A stretch of 64,000 bases of DNA, from NCBI RefSeq assembly GCF_051465645.1, contig NZ_CP195790.1, forward strand, positions 3,844,001-3,908,000. The letters are read 5' to 3'. Below, piece after piece: positions 9,278 through 18,146 of the stretch. Within the stretch, counting starts at the first letter, position 1. Every line of letters begins with the position of its first letter. A program made the translations under genes and the position numbers. This DNA comes from Planctomicrobium sp051465645. Its GTDB lineage: Bacteria; Planctomycetota; Planctomycetia; Planctomycetales; Planctomycetaceae. The notes beneath the pieces were generated by a model, which worked only from the letters and a program-made list of their open reading frames with translations, had not been told where the DNA came from and made no database searches.

Positions 9278-10249
9278 TCATGTCGTGCGATCAGATGAAG
9301 ACGATGACGATCCGGTTTGCGTCAATTCCGGAGAGAACTGCAGATCGACCCGACCTGGCAGGTCCAGTTCAAACGTGCAACCAGACTGAGAGTCCGCGCG
9401 GTCGTGAACAGAGACGCGCCCGTGCATTTTTCGCACAAGCGTATTGACAATGTAGAGCCCTAAACCGGTTCCTTTGCGACGTCGTTCCAGCTCACTGCCG
9501 CCGCGGTAGAAGATCTGAAAAATCTTTCGACGATCCTCGTGAGGAACACCTTCACCATTGTTTGTGATTCTCAGTTGAACACGATTCTTTCCGTATTTGC
9601 GGAGTTGAATCTTCACCTGCGGAGGCTCGCCCCCGTATTTGACTGCGTTCTCGATCAGGTTTGCCAGGATCAGATCCAGTACGATTTTCTGGCTACGAAT
9701 CACGACAGGGGAGAGATCGAGTTCAAACGTCTCTTCCCGCGTGACGTTCCATTGCATGCAAACCTGATCGATAAACTGCTCGATGATCGCTTTGAGTTCG
9801 AGATCTTCCGGGCATTCGTTCTCACCGATCGCATCGAGTCGACCAACTTCCAGAAGTTGATTGATCAACCGGTCGAGCCGTTGTAGTTCATTCGCCATGA
9901 CCCCATGAAACTCACGACGTTTCTCTTCGCTCAATGTTCTGAGTGACAATGTCTCCAGATAAAGCTGAAGTGTGGCGATCGGGGACTTCAGTTCGTGAGT
10001 CACGCTGTCAACAAAATTCGCTTGCCGATTATTCAGTGCGATCTCTTTCAGAGTCAGCACCAACCACACAGACAAGCCTGCCAGAATCATCGTGAAGGCC
10101 ACAACGCCAATCGCCAGAGTGGTCCACCATGCTCCCTGAGACAAGATAACGATCCAGCAGATCATCAACGTCACGTTGAGCGCCATCAGACTCACACTGA
10201 TCGTGATTGGCAGGTGAATCTTACTGCGACGACGAAATGATGTAGCCAT
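9278..10249 (-). CDS. Sensor histidine kinase without an obvious sensor domain
   Basis: A 323-residue membrane histidine kinase. Two hydrophobic segments (about residues 13-36 and 42-66) are separated by only a few residues, so there is no periplasmic domain to speak of. The phospho-accepting H box is SVTHELKSPIATL with His at 85. The ATPase part has the N box LANLIENAVKYG, G1 ITNNGEGVP, the F box and a GTGLGLYIV G2 segment. The frame is open to GTG/ATG codons further upstream (10312); ATG 10249 was chosen because a short basic stretch and membrane helix follow it. No response regulator adjoins it. Confidence 0.85.
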   Translation of the reverse strand: MATSFRRRSKIHLPITISVSLMALNVTLMICWIVILSQGAWWTTLAIGVVAFTMILAGLSVWLVLTLKEIALNNRQANFVDSVTHELKSPIATLQLYLETLSLRTLSEEKRREFHGVMANELQRLDRLINQLLEVGRLDAIGENECPEDLELKAIIEQFIDQVCMQWNVTREETFELDLSPVVIRSQKIVLDLILANLIENAVKYGGEPPQVKIQLRKYGKNRVQLRITNNGEGVPHEDRRKIFQIFYRGGSELERRRKGTGLGLYIVNTLVRKMHGRVSVHDRADSQSGCTFELDLPGRVDLQFSPELTQTGSSSSSSDRTT

Positions 10250-10412
10250 AGCAAAGGAGCATTCAAAACAGACAAATGTGTTCCAGGAGCGACGTGCTCC
10301 CGATGCCATCAAGCGACTGCTTTCTCAACCTGTTGAAGCTGAACTGCGACAAGATGAATCACGAACAGACCGCATCAATCTGTTATATCCAGCACTGATT
10401 CCCCATTGCCAA

Positions 10413-11267
10413 TCACTCCTGCGGCGATCGGGCCGGGGCAGCCTTCTCGTTCTCAGAGGGCGGGTTCCAGTCTCCCCATTCACGCAGATAATGATCAAAA
10501 GCGGAAACACGGTCCCGGCGTTCTTCCAGCCAGAGTCGAGCCTTTTCCACCAGTTCCTGCTCACGATCCAGACTGATCAGTCCCAGCAGAACACGTGACC
10601 TCAGAAAAACAAAGTAGGTATCCAGGACATCACACCGGCAGTAGTCGTTGACATAAGCTGCTTCACCGGCGTCATACAGATCTTGAACCTGTGATCCGTC
10701 GATACTGGTCTTTCCCGGCTTGCCGATCAGGTTGGCCAGCAGATTCAGGCCTCCAGCAAATCGAGTCGCTCCAAAGTTGCTGAACAGGTCCATCAAATCC
10801 AGATGCGACGACTTGTTGTACCGATTTCGTGACTGCTCATATGCAGGAGCGTTGGTATTAAACCAGTCTGGCAATGAGATGCCGTAACGGAAGGCGGCCA
10901 GCTCCAGCACCGGAAGGTCATAGCCTCGCCCATTGAATGTCACGAGCGTCGGACGTCCGTAATGACGCCACCCCGCCCAGAATCCTTGCGCGATGACATG
11001 CGGGCGAAATTTGGGTTCATCCAGGACCGCCAGATCAATCAATTCAAAGTCCGCAGAGACCTTCGCGACAGCCACCGAGATGGGCAACGCAAAAGTGGGT
11101 GGAAGAACGTCCCGACCAGTCTGCTCAATCAGCTCGTCTCGAAATCGTCGCAGCGCGTCAGGACCAGAAAGATCTTCCTTACCATACTTCACCCGCGAAA
11201 TCAGATCCCCATCTCCAACGGCTTCTACGTCGAAAATCAGGTAGCGGACTGAAGATGAATTTGACAT
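10413..11267 (-). CDS. Predicted 3'-5' exonuclease, PolB exonuclease-like (DnaQ-like fold)
   Basis: A 284-residue protein of the family described as 3'-5' exonuclease related to the exonuclease domain of DNA polymerase B. The three Exo motifs are visible: Exo I YLIFDVEAV, Exo II LVTFNGRGYDLPVLE and Exo III YCRCDVLDTYFVFLR, giving the acidic metal ligands. The part after Exo III is short, and there is no polymerase domain. An upstream TTG (11291) is possible but ATG 11267 fits better. It probably trims single-stranded DNA or RNA ends; the exact substrate is unknown. It is preceded by a long non-coding stretch that must hold its promoter. Confidence 0.8.
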   Translation of the reverse strand: MSNSSSVRYLIFDVEAVGDGDLISRVKYGKEDLSGPDALRRFRDELIEQTGRDVLPPTFALPISVAVAKVSADFELIDLAVLDEPKFRPHVIAQGFWAGWRHYGRPTLVTFNGRGYDLPVLELAAFRYGISLPDWFNTNAPAYEQSRNRYNKSSHLDLMDLFSNFGATRFAGGLNLLANLIGKPGKTSIDGSQVQDLYDAGEAAYVNDYCRCDVLDTYFVFLRSRVLLGLISLDREQELVEKARLWLEERRDRVSAFDHYLREWGDWNPPSENEKAAPARSPQE

Positions 11268-11749
11268 GTGATTTATGTGAAAAATTGACAAAGGAGAACT
11301 TACAGCTTGAAACCAAGTTTACACGACATCGCAAGTTCTCGCCCAACACGATCTTAAATTGAGACCGCACAACAAACAAACGCCGCAAGTGCCGTCAGAG
11401 AAAACTTATATGTCGACGGAAGATGAAAATCGCAGAATTTGAACCTTGGAAAACCCCGATTTCAGATTTATGATTTTCAGGGATTCGAAGAAGATCGAGC
11501 AGAAACAAGCAGATCTCGAACCCACCCGGAACACGGTGAAGTCATTTTGCCGACCGGTCTCAACTGCGATACACCAAAGTTACGTCATTTGTGTTTCCCG
11601 GAGCGTATCCGGGGCCATTTCTGGATCGGAAATGCAGCACATTGGCGTTCAATGTGGAGTCTATAAGGACCATAGGCTCTGCTGACTGTCCAGTTCATTT
11701 AGTCTCAATTGGAGTCGATGAACGGTCACGTCAAAACGGACGACTCAGG
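11268..11749. other. Intergenic region, no gene recognised
   Basis: The stretch between the exonuclease gene (-) and the small + strand gene at 11750 carries only short frames with no protein-like composition. It should hold the exonuclease promoter, but no convincing -35/-10 pair was recognised by eye. Confidence 0.5.
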
Positions 11750-11980
11750 ATGTCCAGTATCACTGATATGCGGCGACGTTTCGAAGCCGCTTCTGATTGC
11801 AAGTTCGTATCGCCAGAAGTTTATCTTCAGCGATTAACAGGACGTCAATCAATGATTCGAGCAGATGAGCCTTCAGCAAATCTGCTTGGCCTGTTGGATC
11901 GCAACACCGGAAGCCGGATTCTTGTCCCGGTTGAAGACTTCATGCGATCCCGCACCCCAGAGCAGCAGCTGCCTGTCTGA
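11750..11980 (+). CDS. Small hypothetical protein, 76 residues
   Basis: Not recognised. The frame from ATG 11750 gives a soluble-looking 76-residue protein with a balanced composition: a charged N-terminal helix (SSITDMRRRFEAASDCK), a VSPEVYLQRLTGR segment and a C-terminal beta-like stretch LLDRNTGSRILVPVEDF. An AGG lies just before the start. The frame is open upstream to 11591, but that part reads as noise. It stands alone between long non-coding stretches. The regular secondary-structure pattern makes it more likely real than the other short frames nearby, but homologues would be needed to settle this. Confidence 0.45.
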   Translation: MSSITDMRRRFEAASDCKFVSPEVYLQRLTGRQSMIRADEPSANLLGLLDRNTGSRILVPVEDFMRSRTPEQQLPV

Positions 11981-12794
11981 TCGTGTTACTGCCAACTGGA
12001 CTCGGTAGACTCAGATCGATTCGGAGTAATCTGGAATTCACGCTAGGCGAACGGGCTTCGCATGACGAATTCGAGACAGAAAATGCTGTCCCTAACAAGG
12101 ACGCAACAGTAATCGCCGATCTCGATGACAGCCCGCACACGGCTCTACTCGTTGACTCATCAAAGTGAGCAGTTGAGAGAGCCCGTTTGAGTGTCAAACA
12201 TTCTGAACGCCACTTTTACAGACTCAATGACTGAGTGCATTCTCCGCGCACATAGGTCATTGTTTCGCTTGGAATATTGCCTAATAAGCCAGCGGAAACG
12301 AACATCGATTGAGGGCCACTAAGTGTGACGATCCTCCCACGACGAATGATCGTTTCCATGACTTCCGTTGACGTCAGATCCTCAGAAATCCAAAAAATCG
12401 CTCTATCCTTCGTGGGGCAACTTTGGTCTAATGTGACTTGACATGGAGTTGGCTTCACGGCAGCAGTTGTTTGTCGGATCGCTCTCTATTGCGATTTAGA
12501 AGCCACTTGAAGGAGTCAAGAGCCAGATTTCAATGGTTTGCAAATCGGTTTTTGACCGCAGCAAATCACGAAATTTGGCGCCTCTGCAGGGATCGTAGTC
12601 AATAATTCATCGTCTTGATGCAATGTCCATCAGGATGTGAATTCCCCACACGAAATACCCCCCCCCTGAACGTTCGATCGAAGAGCAGTCCGAATGTGAT
12701 CACAGGATTGTGACGAACACATCATCAGACAGTTGTGTCTCCCTCGCTCTGAACTCAGTGACGTTGCCGTAGTTGAATATACTGGAATTGTCAT
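11981..12794. other. Long intergenic region, no gene supported
   Basis: About 810 bases without a supported gene. Short frames exist on both strands (for example 12216-12458, -) but lack any domain or usual start signal. A run of nine C residues lies at 12658-12666. The region must hold the DUF309 gene promoter near its right end. Confidence 0.5.
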
Positions 12795-13442
12795 ATGGCA
12801 AGCAAAAAGGTTGAAGTCGAGAACCAGCCCGTCGACTCAAATGCAGCAAAAGCAGGGCTCGATTCAAAGTTGACACTCGCTGATGTTCAGCGTGGGGTCC
12901 GGTTCGTGCGACTGTTGTCGGCCGCCGAAACTCCTCGATACACCCACATTCCCGGGTCAGGCACACCACACCCTTACCGGGATCCACGTGGACATAGCTA
13001 CAACAAACGCCCACAAAGTCCAAAGGGGTTGAAAGAATCCCAATGGGCTGAAAACCGGAGCTATCTCATGGCTCTGGATTACTTCAACCTGGGCTTCTAC
13101 TGGGAAGCTCACGACGAGTGGGAACGCCTTCTGCGATCAACCGGAGCAGACACACTGTGCGGCTTGTTCGTTAAAGGTCTGGTCAAGATGGCTGCCGCCG
13201 GAATCAAAGTCCGTGAAGAAAGTATTCACGGGGTCCGTCGTCACGCCGCGTCCGCAGGGGAAGTCTTTGCTGACGTTGCCGCCGAATCAGATCAGGATCG
13301 CTTCTGCGGGTTGAGCTTCACTCTGCTGCAGTTTGCCGCAGACCGAGCCGCACAACTTGCTTACCCAACGTCATTGGAAATTGGGCGTCCATTGCGGGTG
13401 TTCCCATTCCTGCTGATCCCTGAACCGGTTCCACTGGTTTGA
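12795..13442 (+). CDS. DUF309 domain protein
   Basis: A 215-residue protein whose middle part (residues about 92-160) matches the DUF309 family: YFNLGFYWEAHDEWERLL followed by LCGLFVKGLVKMAAAGIKVRE. The family is all-helical with conserved His and Glu in EAHDEWE; its biochemical role is not established. The first 85 residues are polar, with a Pro/Gly/His-rich stretch (HIPGSGTPHPYRDPRG) that looks disordered and is longer than in the minimal family member. No partner gene is near. A very strong terminator follows 80 bases after the stop, so it is probably a single-gene transcript. Confidence 0.75.
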   Translation: MASKKVEVENQPVDSNAAKAGLDSKLTLADVQRGVRFVRLLSAAETPRYTHIPGSGTPHPYRDPRGHSYNKRPQSPKGLKESQWAENRSYLMALDYFNLGFYWEAHDEWERLLRSTGADTLCGLFVKGLVKMAAAGIKVREESIHGVRRHAASAGEVFADVAAESDQDRFCGLSFTLLQFAADRAAQLAYPTSLEIGRPLRVFPFLLIPEPVPLV

Positions 13443-13490
13443 GTGCAGAGTTAAAGAATCGTTGAAGCCCCGAGGTCATTAAAGTGACCA

Positions 13491-13643
13491 GACAGGCACT
13501 TCAACCCCAGAATAACGTGTCAGGCACCGACAATTCACTTGTCGGTGCCTTTTTTTGTGCCGCGTCCGGAAGACACGGAGACCTGCTTGTGAAAGTCCGA
13601 ACCGCCTGGAGCGGTTCTTGAACTGGTGTGGCGTGACAGGCAC
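13491..13643. repeat. Three copies of a short CAGGCAC motif with hairpins
   Basis: The core CAGGCAC occurs at 13493-13499, 13521-13527 and 13637-13643, each preceded by GA or GT plus C-A-type context (gacaggcac, gtcaggcac, tgacaggcac). The middle copy forms the left arm of the terminator hairpin, and another hairpin lies at 13599-13617. The pattern resembles a degenerate REP-like intergenic element; that is an inference from this locus only. Confidence 0.4.
13522..13556 (+). terminator. Rho-independent terminator after the DUF309 gene
   Basis: A perfect 12-bp stem (AGGCACCGACAA with TTGTCGGTGCCT) closes a 5-base loop and runs straight into seven T residues at 13550-13556. It lies 80 bases after the DUF309 stop codon on the same strand. 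Confidence 0.92.
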
Positions 13644-14009
13644 GCGGCATTCAGATTTTCTCCTATCGAGAAGGCTGCTACGCGGCCACATGATAGACCG
13701 ATACGGTCTAATCAAAAAAGCAATCACAGAACCATCAACCGAACGGACTCTCGGTGTTCTGGCAGGAATCAAGTCAACGGATCACAAATCCCCCGACATG
13801 CCGTCCAATAGTAAGCAATATTCCACTTTAGCTAATGATGCTGGACCAACAAGATTTCAGCATGAAAGCAGGCAATAAAGACCGATGCTGCGCATTGAGC
13901 ACCCCTGCTTTGAATGCAGAACATCAACGACAAACGGAATCGAGATAGACGAAGCGTCAGTTCCTCACCGCCCCTTTGACCCTACGAGCTCTAGCAACGG
14001 CCCTACGCA

Positions 14010-14939
14010 GTGTCACCCAAGCCTCCCAAAGGTAAAGCCAAAACCATCGAGCCGATCGCTCCACCGCGTCCGGCTGCCTGGTGGCGTCAGCCGGGAATCT
14101 GGATCTGCGTGGCGTTTATCGTGGTCACGGTGACACTGTCGATCTGGCTCCCGATGTCTCTGCCAAAGTTGTCGGAACAAAAGGAATATCAGTTCCAACT
14201 TGAAGATACCGTCCTGAATTCGCCTAATAATTGGGTGCCTTCAAATCTGCTGAAACAGATCCAGGCCGAATCAGGTTTGCCAGACACGGTCTCGCTGCTT
14301 GACCCGGATCTCTGCGAGAAGATTGCAATCGCCTGGGAGAAAAATCCGTGGATCAAGAAGGTCAACTCGGTCCAGATCACCCGTGATTCCCGGCTCCAGG
14401 TGGACGCTGTCTATCGCGTCCCTGCCGCGTTCGTTGAAGTCCCACGTGGCGTCTATCCGGTCGACACCGAAGGAGTCCTCCTTCCTCCAGCAGACTTCAA
14501 CGTCACCGATACGTCACGATTGCCTCACATCCGACGCGTGAAGTCGCTGCCTCAAGGCGGAATGGGCCACGACTGGGGAGATCCTGTTGTCACTTCCGGA
14601 GCTCAACTGGCAACATATCTTGCTCCAGAAAGCGATCTGGAGAAGTACTGGAATCGCTTCGGATTCGCGGCATTGATCGCACCGGACGTCGACCCTGCAA
14701 CCGCGAAACCAGAACAACTAGTCTTCGAGATCGAAACCATCGGGGGAAGTCGCATCACCTGGGGACGTCCACCTGGAGCTGACGAGCTCGAACCAAGCTT
14801 TAACACCAAACTGTCTCGTCTTCAGGATTACGTCACGCGCTTCGGAGGGCTCGACAACTCGAACGGTCCTCAGCGAATCGACATTCGGATGCCAGATGGC
14901 ATTTCTCTGCACCCGCTCCTGGACCGTCGATACCAGTAA
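14010..14939 (+). CDS. FtsQ/DivIB-like single-pass membrane protein
   Basis: A 309-residue protein starting at GTG 14010. A basic, Pro-rich cytoplasmic tail (residues 1-28) is followed by one membrane helix (about 29-48) and an extracytoplasmic part. That part resembles FtsQ/DivIB: a leucine-rich stretch, then NPWIKKVNSVQITRD, LQVDAVYRVPAAFVEV and YPVDTEGVLLPP, the order seen in the POTRA and beta domains of FtsQ. The C-terminal half also has GGSRITWGRPPG and IDIRMPDGI, as in the beta domain. In other bacteria FtsQ bridges the early and late divisome. Planctomycetes lack FtsZ, so the role here is open. No mur or fts genes adjoin it. Confidence 0.65.
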   Translation: MSPKPPKGKAKTIEPIAPPRPAAWWRQPGIWICVAFIVVTVTLSIWLPMSLPKLSEQKEYQFQLEDTVLNSPNNWVPSNLLKQIQAESGLPDTVSLLDPDLCEKIAIAWEKNPWIKKVNSVQITRDSRLQVDAVYRVPAAFVEVPRGVYPVDTEGVLLPPADFNVTDTSRLPHIRRVKSLPQGGMGHDWGDPVVTSGAQLATYLAPESDLEKYWNRFGFAALIAPDVDPATAKPEQLVFEIETIGGSRITWGRPPGADELEPSFNTKLSRLQDYVTRFGGLDNSNGPQRIDIRMPDGISLHPLLDRRYQ

Positions 14940-15187
14940 GGACTTCCGTCAAGTTCCCGTTTTGCGCGAGAATTCCCGATCGCATGCCTGTAAATTGATC
15001 TTTAAGAAGCGAGCGGGCTCACTGGCAACGAGACGGATGACACTATCTTCATGCAGACGTTTCTCATCGTCTGTATGAGTAACTCAAGTTAAGTAGCCTC
15101 CCCTGAATTGGGTCGAGCCATCCAACCCGTTTCAAGTGAGCCCTGACTGAACTGTTTCAGAGTATTCTCAACAGTAAAGGGCCAGGT

Positions 15188-16318
15188 ATGTTTTCCAGAA
15201 CCATCGCGACTTGTTTCTTGGTCATCGGGCTGACCAGTATTTCGACTGCATTCGCCAAAGAGTCGGCCCTGCACACATTGCATCCGATCGATCACCTCTC
15301 TCCGCATCGACTGCCTGTGATCGAGTCTGGTTCCTCAGGCATCGCGCCTTCGCAATCATCGCTTGTTCCGACGGCAAGGCTGGAACAGCAAGATGGTCCG
15401 GTTCGATTCCGGGTCGCTCAGCCAAACCCAGCTCCTGATCCAGATTCAGAGCCGCGTCTGGGGATCGTCACCGTCCCTGCAGGGGGTATCGGCCAACGAA
15501 TTATCAGCGTGACTCCCAACAGTCCTGCGATGCGAATTCGCTTCACCAACGGGCAGGCATCTTACCTGGAACCCAATGACATTATTGTCAACATCAATGG
15601 AGTTCCCGCGAACAACCGCAGTGACTATCTCGTTGCGCTCTTCGACGCTCCACCTGGAACCCTGCAATTCACGATTCAGAACTCGCGAAACGGGCGAATC
15701 TACGCCTGCACAACAACCTTAGGAGGAGGGGGTGGAGGAACTACCGCAAACCGAATCGGCGTCACAGTCAGCGATCAGACCGGAGGCGTGGAAGTTGTCA
15801 CGGTGAATTCAAACTCGCCTGCAACAAGGATCGTTCTCAGCGATGGAAGTCGGGCAACCTTGAGCAGCGGAGATCTCTTTTTGACGATCAACGGTCGAGC
15901 AATCACGACTGTCTCTGAGTTCGATCAGGCGCTCTCCAGTTCCCCGAAGGACATGCAGTTCACGTTTCGCAGATACGCCGATCAACGTGTCCTGACAGCG
16001 ACTGCACAACTCAGTAGTGGTTCAGGCGGAACCACCACCGGAACTCGATTCGGGGCATATGTCACTTCTCAACCGGGAGGAGGTGTCAAAGTCACAGCAG
16101 TGATGGCCAATACCCCGGCTCGCCGGGTGGATCTCGACACTCTGGGGATTCGCAGCCTGGAACCCGGAGACATCATCACTCACGTCAACGGGATCAAAAT
16201 CACAGATGAGCAGCATTACAGACAGGAAGTCCAAAACTCCCCTCAGCACATGCATTTCAACTTGATCAATATTCGAAATGGCGCCAGCTACAGCGGTCAC
16301 GTGAACCTTCGATATTAA
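15188..16318 (+). CDS. Secreted protein with three PDZ-like domains
   Basis: A 376-residue protein with a signal peptide (residues 1-21, ending AFA before KES) and three copies of a PDZ-like unit of about 90 residues, near 90-180, 186-275 and 283-376. Each copy starts with R-x-G, has a VxxVxxNSPA or NTPA segment, then a GDxxxxxNG turn (EPNDIIVNINGVPA, SSGDLFLTINGRAI, EPGDIITHVNGIKI) and closes with a strand. Gly/Thr-rich linkers join the copies. There is no protease domain, so it is probably a periplasmic or exported binding or scaffold protein. A CCAGG lies just before ATG 15188. It converges on uxaA with a 46-base gap. Confidence 0.8.
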   Translation: MFSRTIATCFLVIGLTSISTAFAKESALHTLHPIDHLSPHRLPVIESGSSGIAPSQSSLVPTARLEQQDGPVRFRVAQPNPAPDPDSEPRLGIVTVPAGGIGQRIISVTPNSPAMRIRFTNGQASYLEPNDIIVNINGVPANNRSDYLVALFDAPPGTLQFTIQNSRNGRIYACTTTLGGGGGGTTANRIGVTVSDQTGGVEVVTVNSNSPATRIVLSDGSRATLSSGDLFLTINGRAITTVSEFDQALSSSPKDMQFTFRRYADQRVLTATAQLSSGSGGTTTGTRFGAYVTSQPGGGVKVTAVMANTPARRVDLDTLGIRSLEPGDIITHVNGIKITDEQHYRQEVQNSPQHMHFNLINIRNGASYSGHVNLRY

Positions 16319-16364
16319 TCATGGCCATTGATTGCGAAGCTGAACAACAACGGCCGACTCGTCA

Positions 16365-17918
16365 TTAGAAAATTGGGCCGGGCATCCAAGGGCAGAACTC
16401 CTCGTCCCCGATGCCCTGTTCTTCGCTTTTCGTTTTCTTGCCGCTGGCCACGTCGATCATCATCTCGAAGATCTCGTGGCCGACCTCTTCAACTGTCTTC
16501 TCGCCATCGGTAATTGTTCCGGCGTTCAGATCCATATCGTCAATCATACGACGATAGATCGGAGTATTCGTCGACACCTTGATCGATGGCACTGGCTTAC
16601 AGCCAAAACAACTTCCGCGACCGGTGGTGAAAATGACGATGTTCGCCCCTCCGGCCACGAGCCCGGTCACGGACGCTGGGTCAAATCCGGGTGTGTCCAT
16701 AATGACAAAACCCTTCTCGGTCATCGGCTCGGAATATTCATAGACTGCGGTCAGCGGAGCGTTCCCAGCCTTGGCGATTGCGCCCAGCGACTTTTCGAAG
16801 ATCGTCGTCAATCCACCCTTCTTGTTTCCGACAGAAGGATTGTTATCGATCTTCGCACCGAATTTCGCAGAGTACTCTTCCCACCAGCGAATCCGTTCAA
16901 TCAGCTTCTCGCCCACCGCACGAGAGACCGCTCGACGCGTGAGCAAGTGCTCTCCGCCGTAGATCTCTGTTGTTTCCGCCAATGCGCTTGTTCCCCCATG
17001 AGCAACAAGCATATCACTGGCGACACCAAGTGCCGGGTTAGCAGTGATCCCGCTATGACCATCACTACCGCCGCAGTTGGTCCCCAAAATCAACTCAGAG
17101 ATTGGGATCGGAACGCGGTGAACGTCATTCGCAGCAGGCAACAGTTCTTTCAGTTTTCCGACGGCGTAATCAACAGTTTTACGAACGCCTCCGAGATCCT
17201 GAATATTCAAAACCAAAGGACGCTTGTTTGAAGACCCGGAGCCATCCAGCGTCACCAGATCGAATTGCTCAGCGAGGTAAGAAGCCTGACCAGTCTCACA
17301 TCCCAACCCCAGGATGATGTACGCAACGATATTCGGATGCTGAGCAAATCCACTCAGAGTCCGCGACAACATCTGATGGTCTGGACCTGTGTACCGGAAT
17401 GAACATCCGCTTTTGTGATTCAATGCAATCACACCATCGATGTTCGGGAAGTCCTTCAGGATCGTTTTATCGAACGCATCGACAATGAAGTTCGCAGAGG
17501 TCGCCGAGCAATTCACCGTTGTCAGAACGGCAACGTAGTTTCGAGTCGCTGCACGCCCATCTGGACGACGATACCCGAGAAACGTTCTCTGCTCATTGGG
17601 GACTGGCAGTTGAACAAGATCAGTGCCGAACTCAAAGTCCCGATCCAACGGAGCCATATCGAGATTGTGAGAGTGAATCCATTCTCCTGCGGCAATCGGT
17701 TTGGTCGCGAATCCGATCGGCTGACCAAACTTGACGACTGTTTCCCCCGGAGCAAATGGACGCAGCGCCATCTTGTGCCCCAGATCAATCTGTTCACGGG
17801 CGACAACCGATTGCATCCCGTCGGTCGACGTCCAGACACCACCAGCTGGTGCCGTGTCACGAGCAACAACGACGGTGTCTCGTTCATTCAGCAATACAAA
17901 AGGCGAGTTCTGGCGCAT
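16365..17918 (-). CDS. uxaA: Altronate dehydratase (UxaA family)
   Basis: A 517-residue member of the altronate/galactarate dehydratase family, of normal length for the full two-part enzyme. The N-terminal SAF-like domain spans about residues 1-95. The catalytic part starts at GYRRPDGRAATRNYVAV and contains the conserved LGTNCGGSDGHSGITANPALG and TTGRGSCFGCKPVPSIKVSTN segments, which hold metal-binding Cys residues. The usual reaction is D-altronate to 2-keto-3-deoxygluconate plus water, a step of glucuronate/galacturonate breakdown in the cytoplasm. Other uronate genes are not adjacent, so a related sugar acid is possible. It reads toward the PDZ gene. Confidence 0.88.
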   Translation of the reverse strand: MRQNSPFVLLNERDTVVVARDTAPAGGVWTSTDGMQSVVAREQIDLGHKMALRPFAPGETVVKFGQPIGFATKPIAAGEWIHSHNLDMAPLDRDFEFGTDLVQLPVPNEQRTFLGYRRPDGRAATRNYVAVLTTVNCSATSANFIVDAFDKTILKDFPNIDGVIALNHKSGCSFRYTGPDHQMLSRTLSGFAQHPNIVAYIILGLGCETGQASYLAEQFDLVTLDGSGSSNKRPLVLNIQDLGGVRKTVDYAVGKLKELLPAANDVHRVPIPISELILGTNCGGSDGHSGITANPALGVASDMLVAHGGTSALAETTEIYGGEHLLTRRAVSRAVGEKLIERIRWWEEYSAKFGAKIDNNPSVGNKKGGLTTIFEKSLGAIAKAGNAPLTAVYEYSEPMTEKGFVIMDTPGFDPASVTGLVAGGANIVIFTTGRGSCFGCKPVPSIKVSTNTPIYRRMIDDMDLNAGTITDGEKTVEEVGHEIFEMMIDVASGKKTKSEEQGIGDEEFCPWMPGPIF

Positions 17919-18018
17919 GGCTCGACATCAAAGTTGAAAAATGATCAGTGGACGAGGGACCCCGTCGCACCAATTTTGACATGAAAGACGACAACGGCAC
18001 AACGGCTGAATCGAAATT

Positions 18019-18048
18019 AAAAGGCGATTGCCAACCACGGCAATCGCC
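18019..18048 (-). terminator. Terminator after the phosphodiesterase gene
   Basis: Read on the - strand, a perfect 10-bp stem (GGCGATTGCC with GGCAATCGCC, 6-base loop) is followed by TTTTAATTT. It lies about 100 bases beyond the stop of the 18147-19535 gene. Confidence 0.8.
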
Positions 18049-18146
18049 AGACTCATTGTCGCAAATCAGCTTCGGGTTCGCGAGACAGTGTCCGGTCGCA
18101 GTCAGAATGTTCCAACCGCTACAGAGACACTGCAAAACGGATCAGA

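Larger units (their letters stand above)
13443..14009. other. Intergenic region with terminator and repeated short motif
   Basis: About 570 bases between the DUF309 gene and the FtsQ-like gene. It holds the terminator at 13522-13556, three copies of a CAGGCAC-centred motif and a small hairpin at 13599-13617 (GAACCGC/GCGGTTC arms). A frame at 13555-13878 (+) overlaps these elements and reads as noise. Confidence 0.55.

Noticed and set aside
12216..12458. 80-codon - strand frame in the 11981-12794 gap
   Set aside because: Plausible composition but no ribosome site, no domain and no neighbour on that strand; not enough to call a gene.
12658..12666. Run of nine C residues as a phase-variation tract
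   Set aside because: It lies in non-coding DNA about 130 bases before the DUF309 start, with no frame or promoter element that it would switch.
13555..13878. 107-codon + strand frame after the DUF309 terminator
   Set aside because: It begins in the terminator T tract, covers hairpins and repeated motifs and has no protein-like pattern.
15400..15410. tRNA T-arm-like sequence GGTTCGATTCC
   Set aside because: It lies inside the PDZ gene and no acceptor stem, D arm or anticodon arm could be formed around it.
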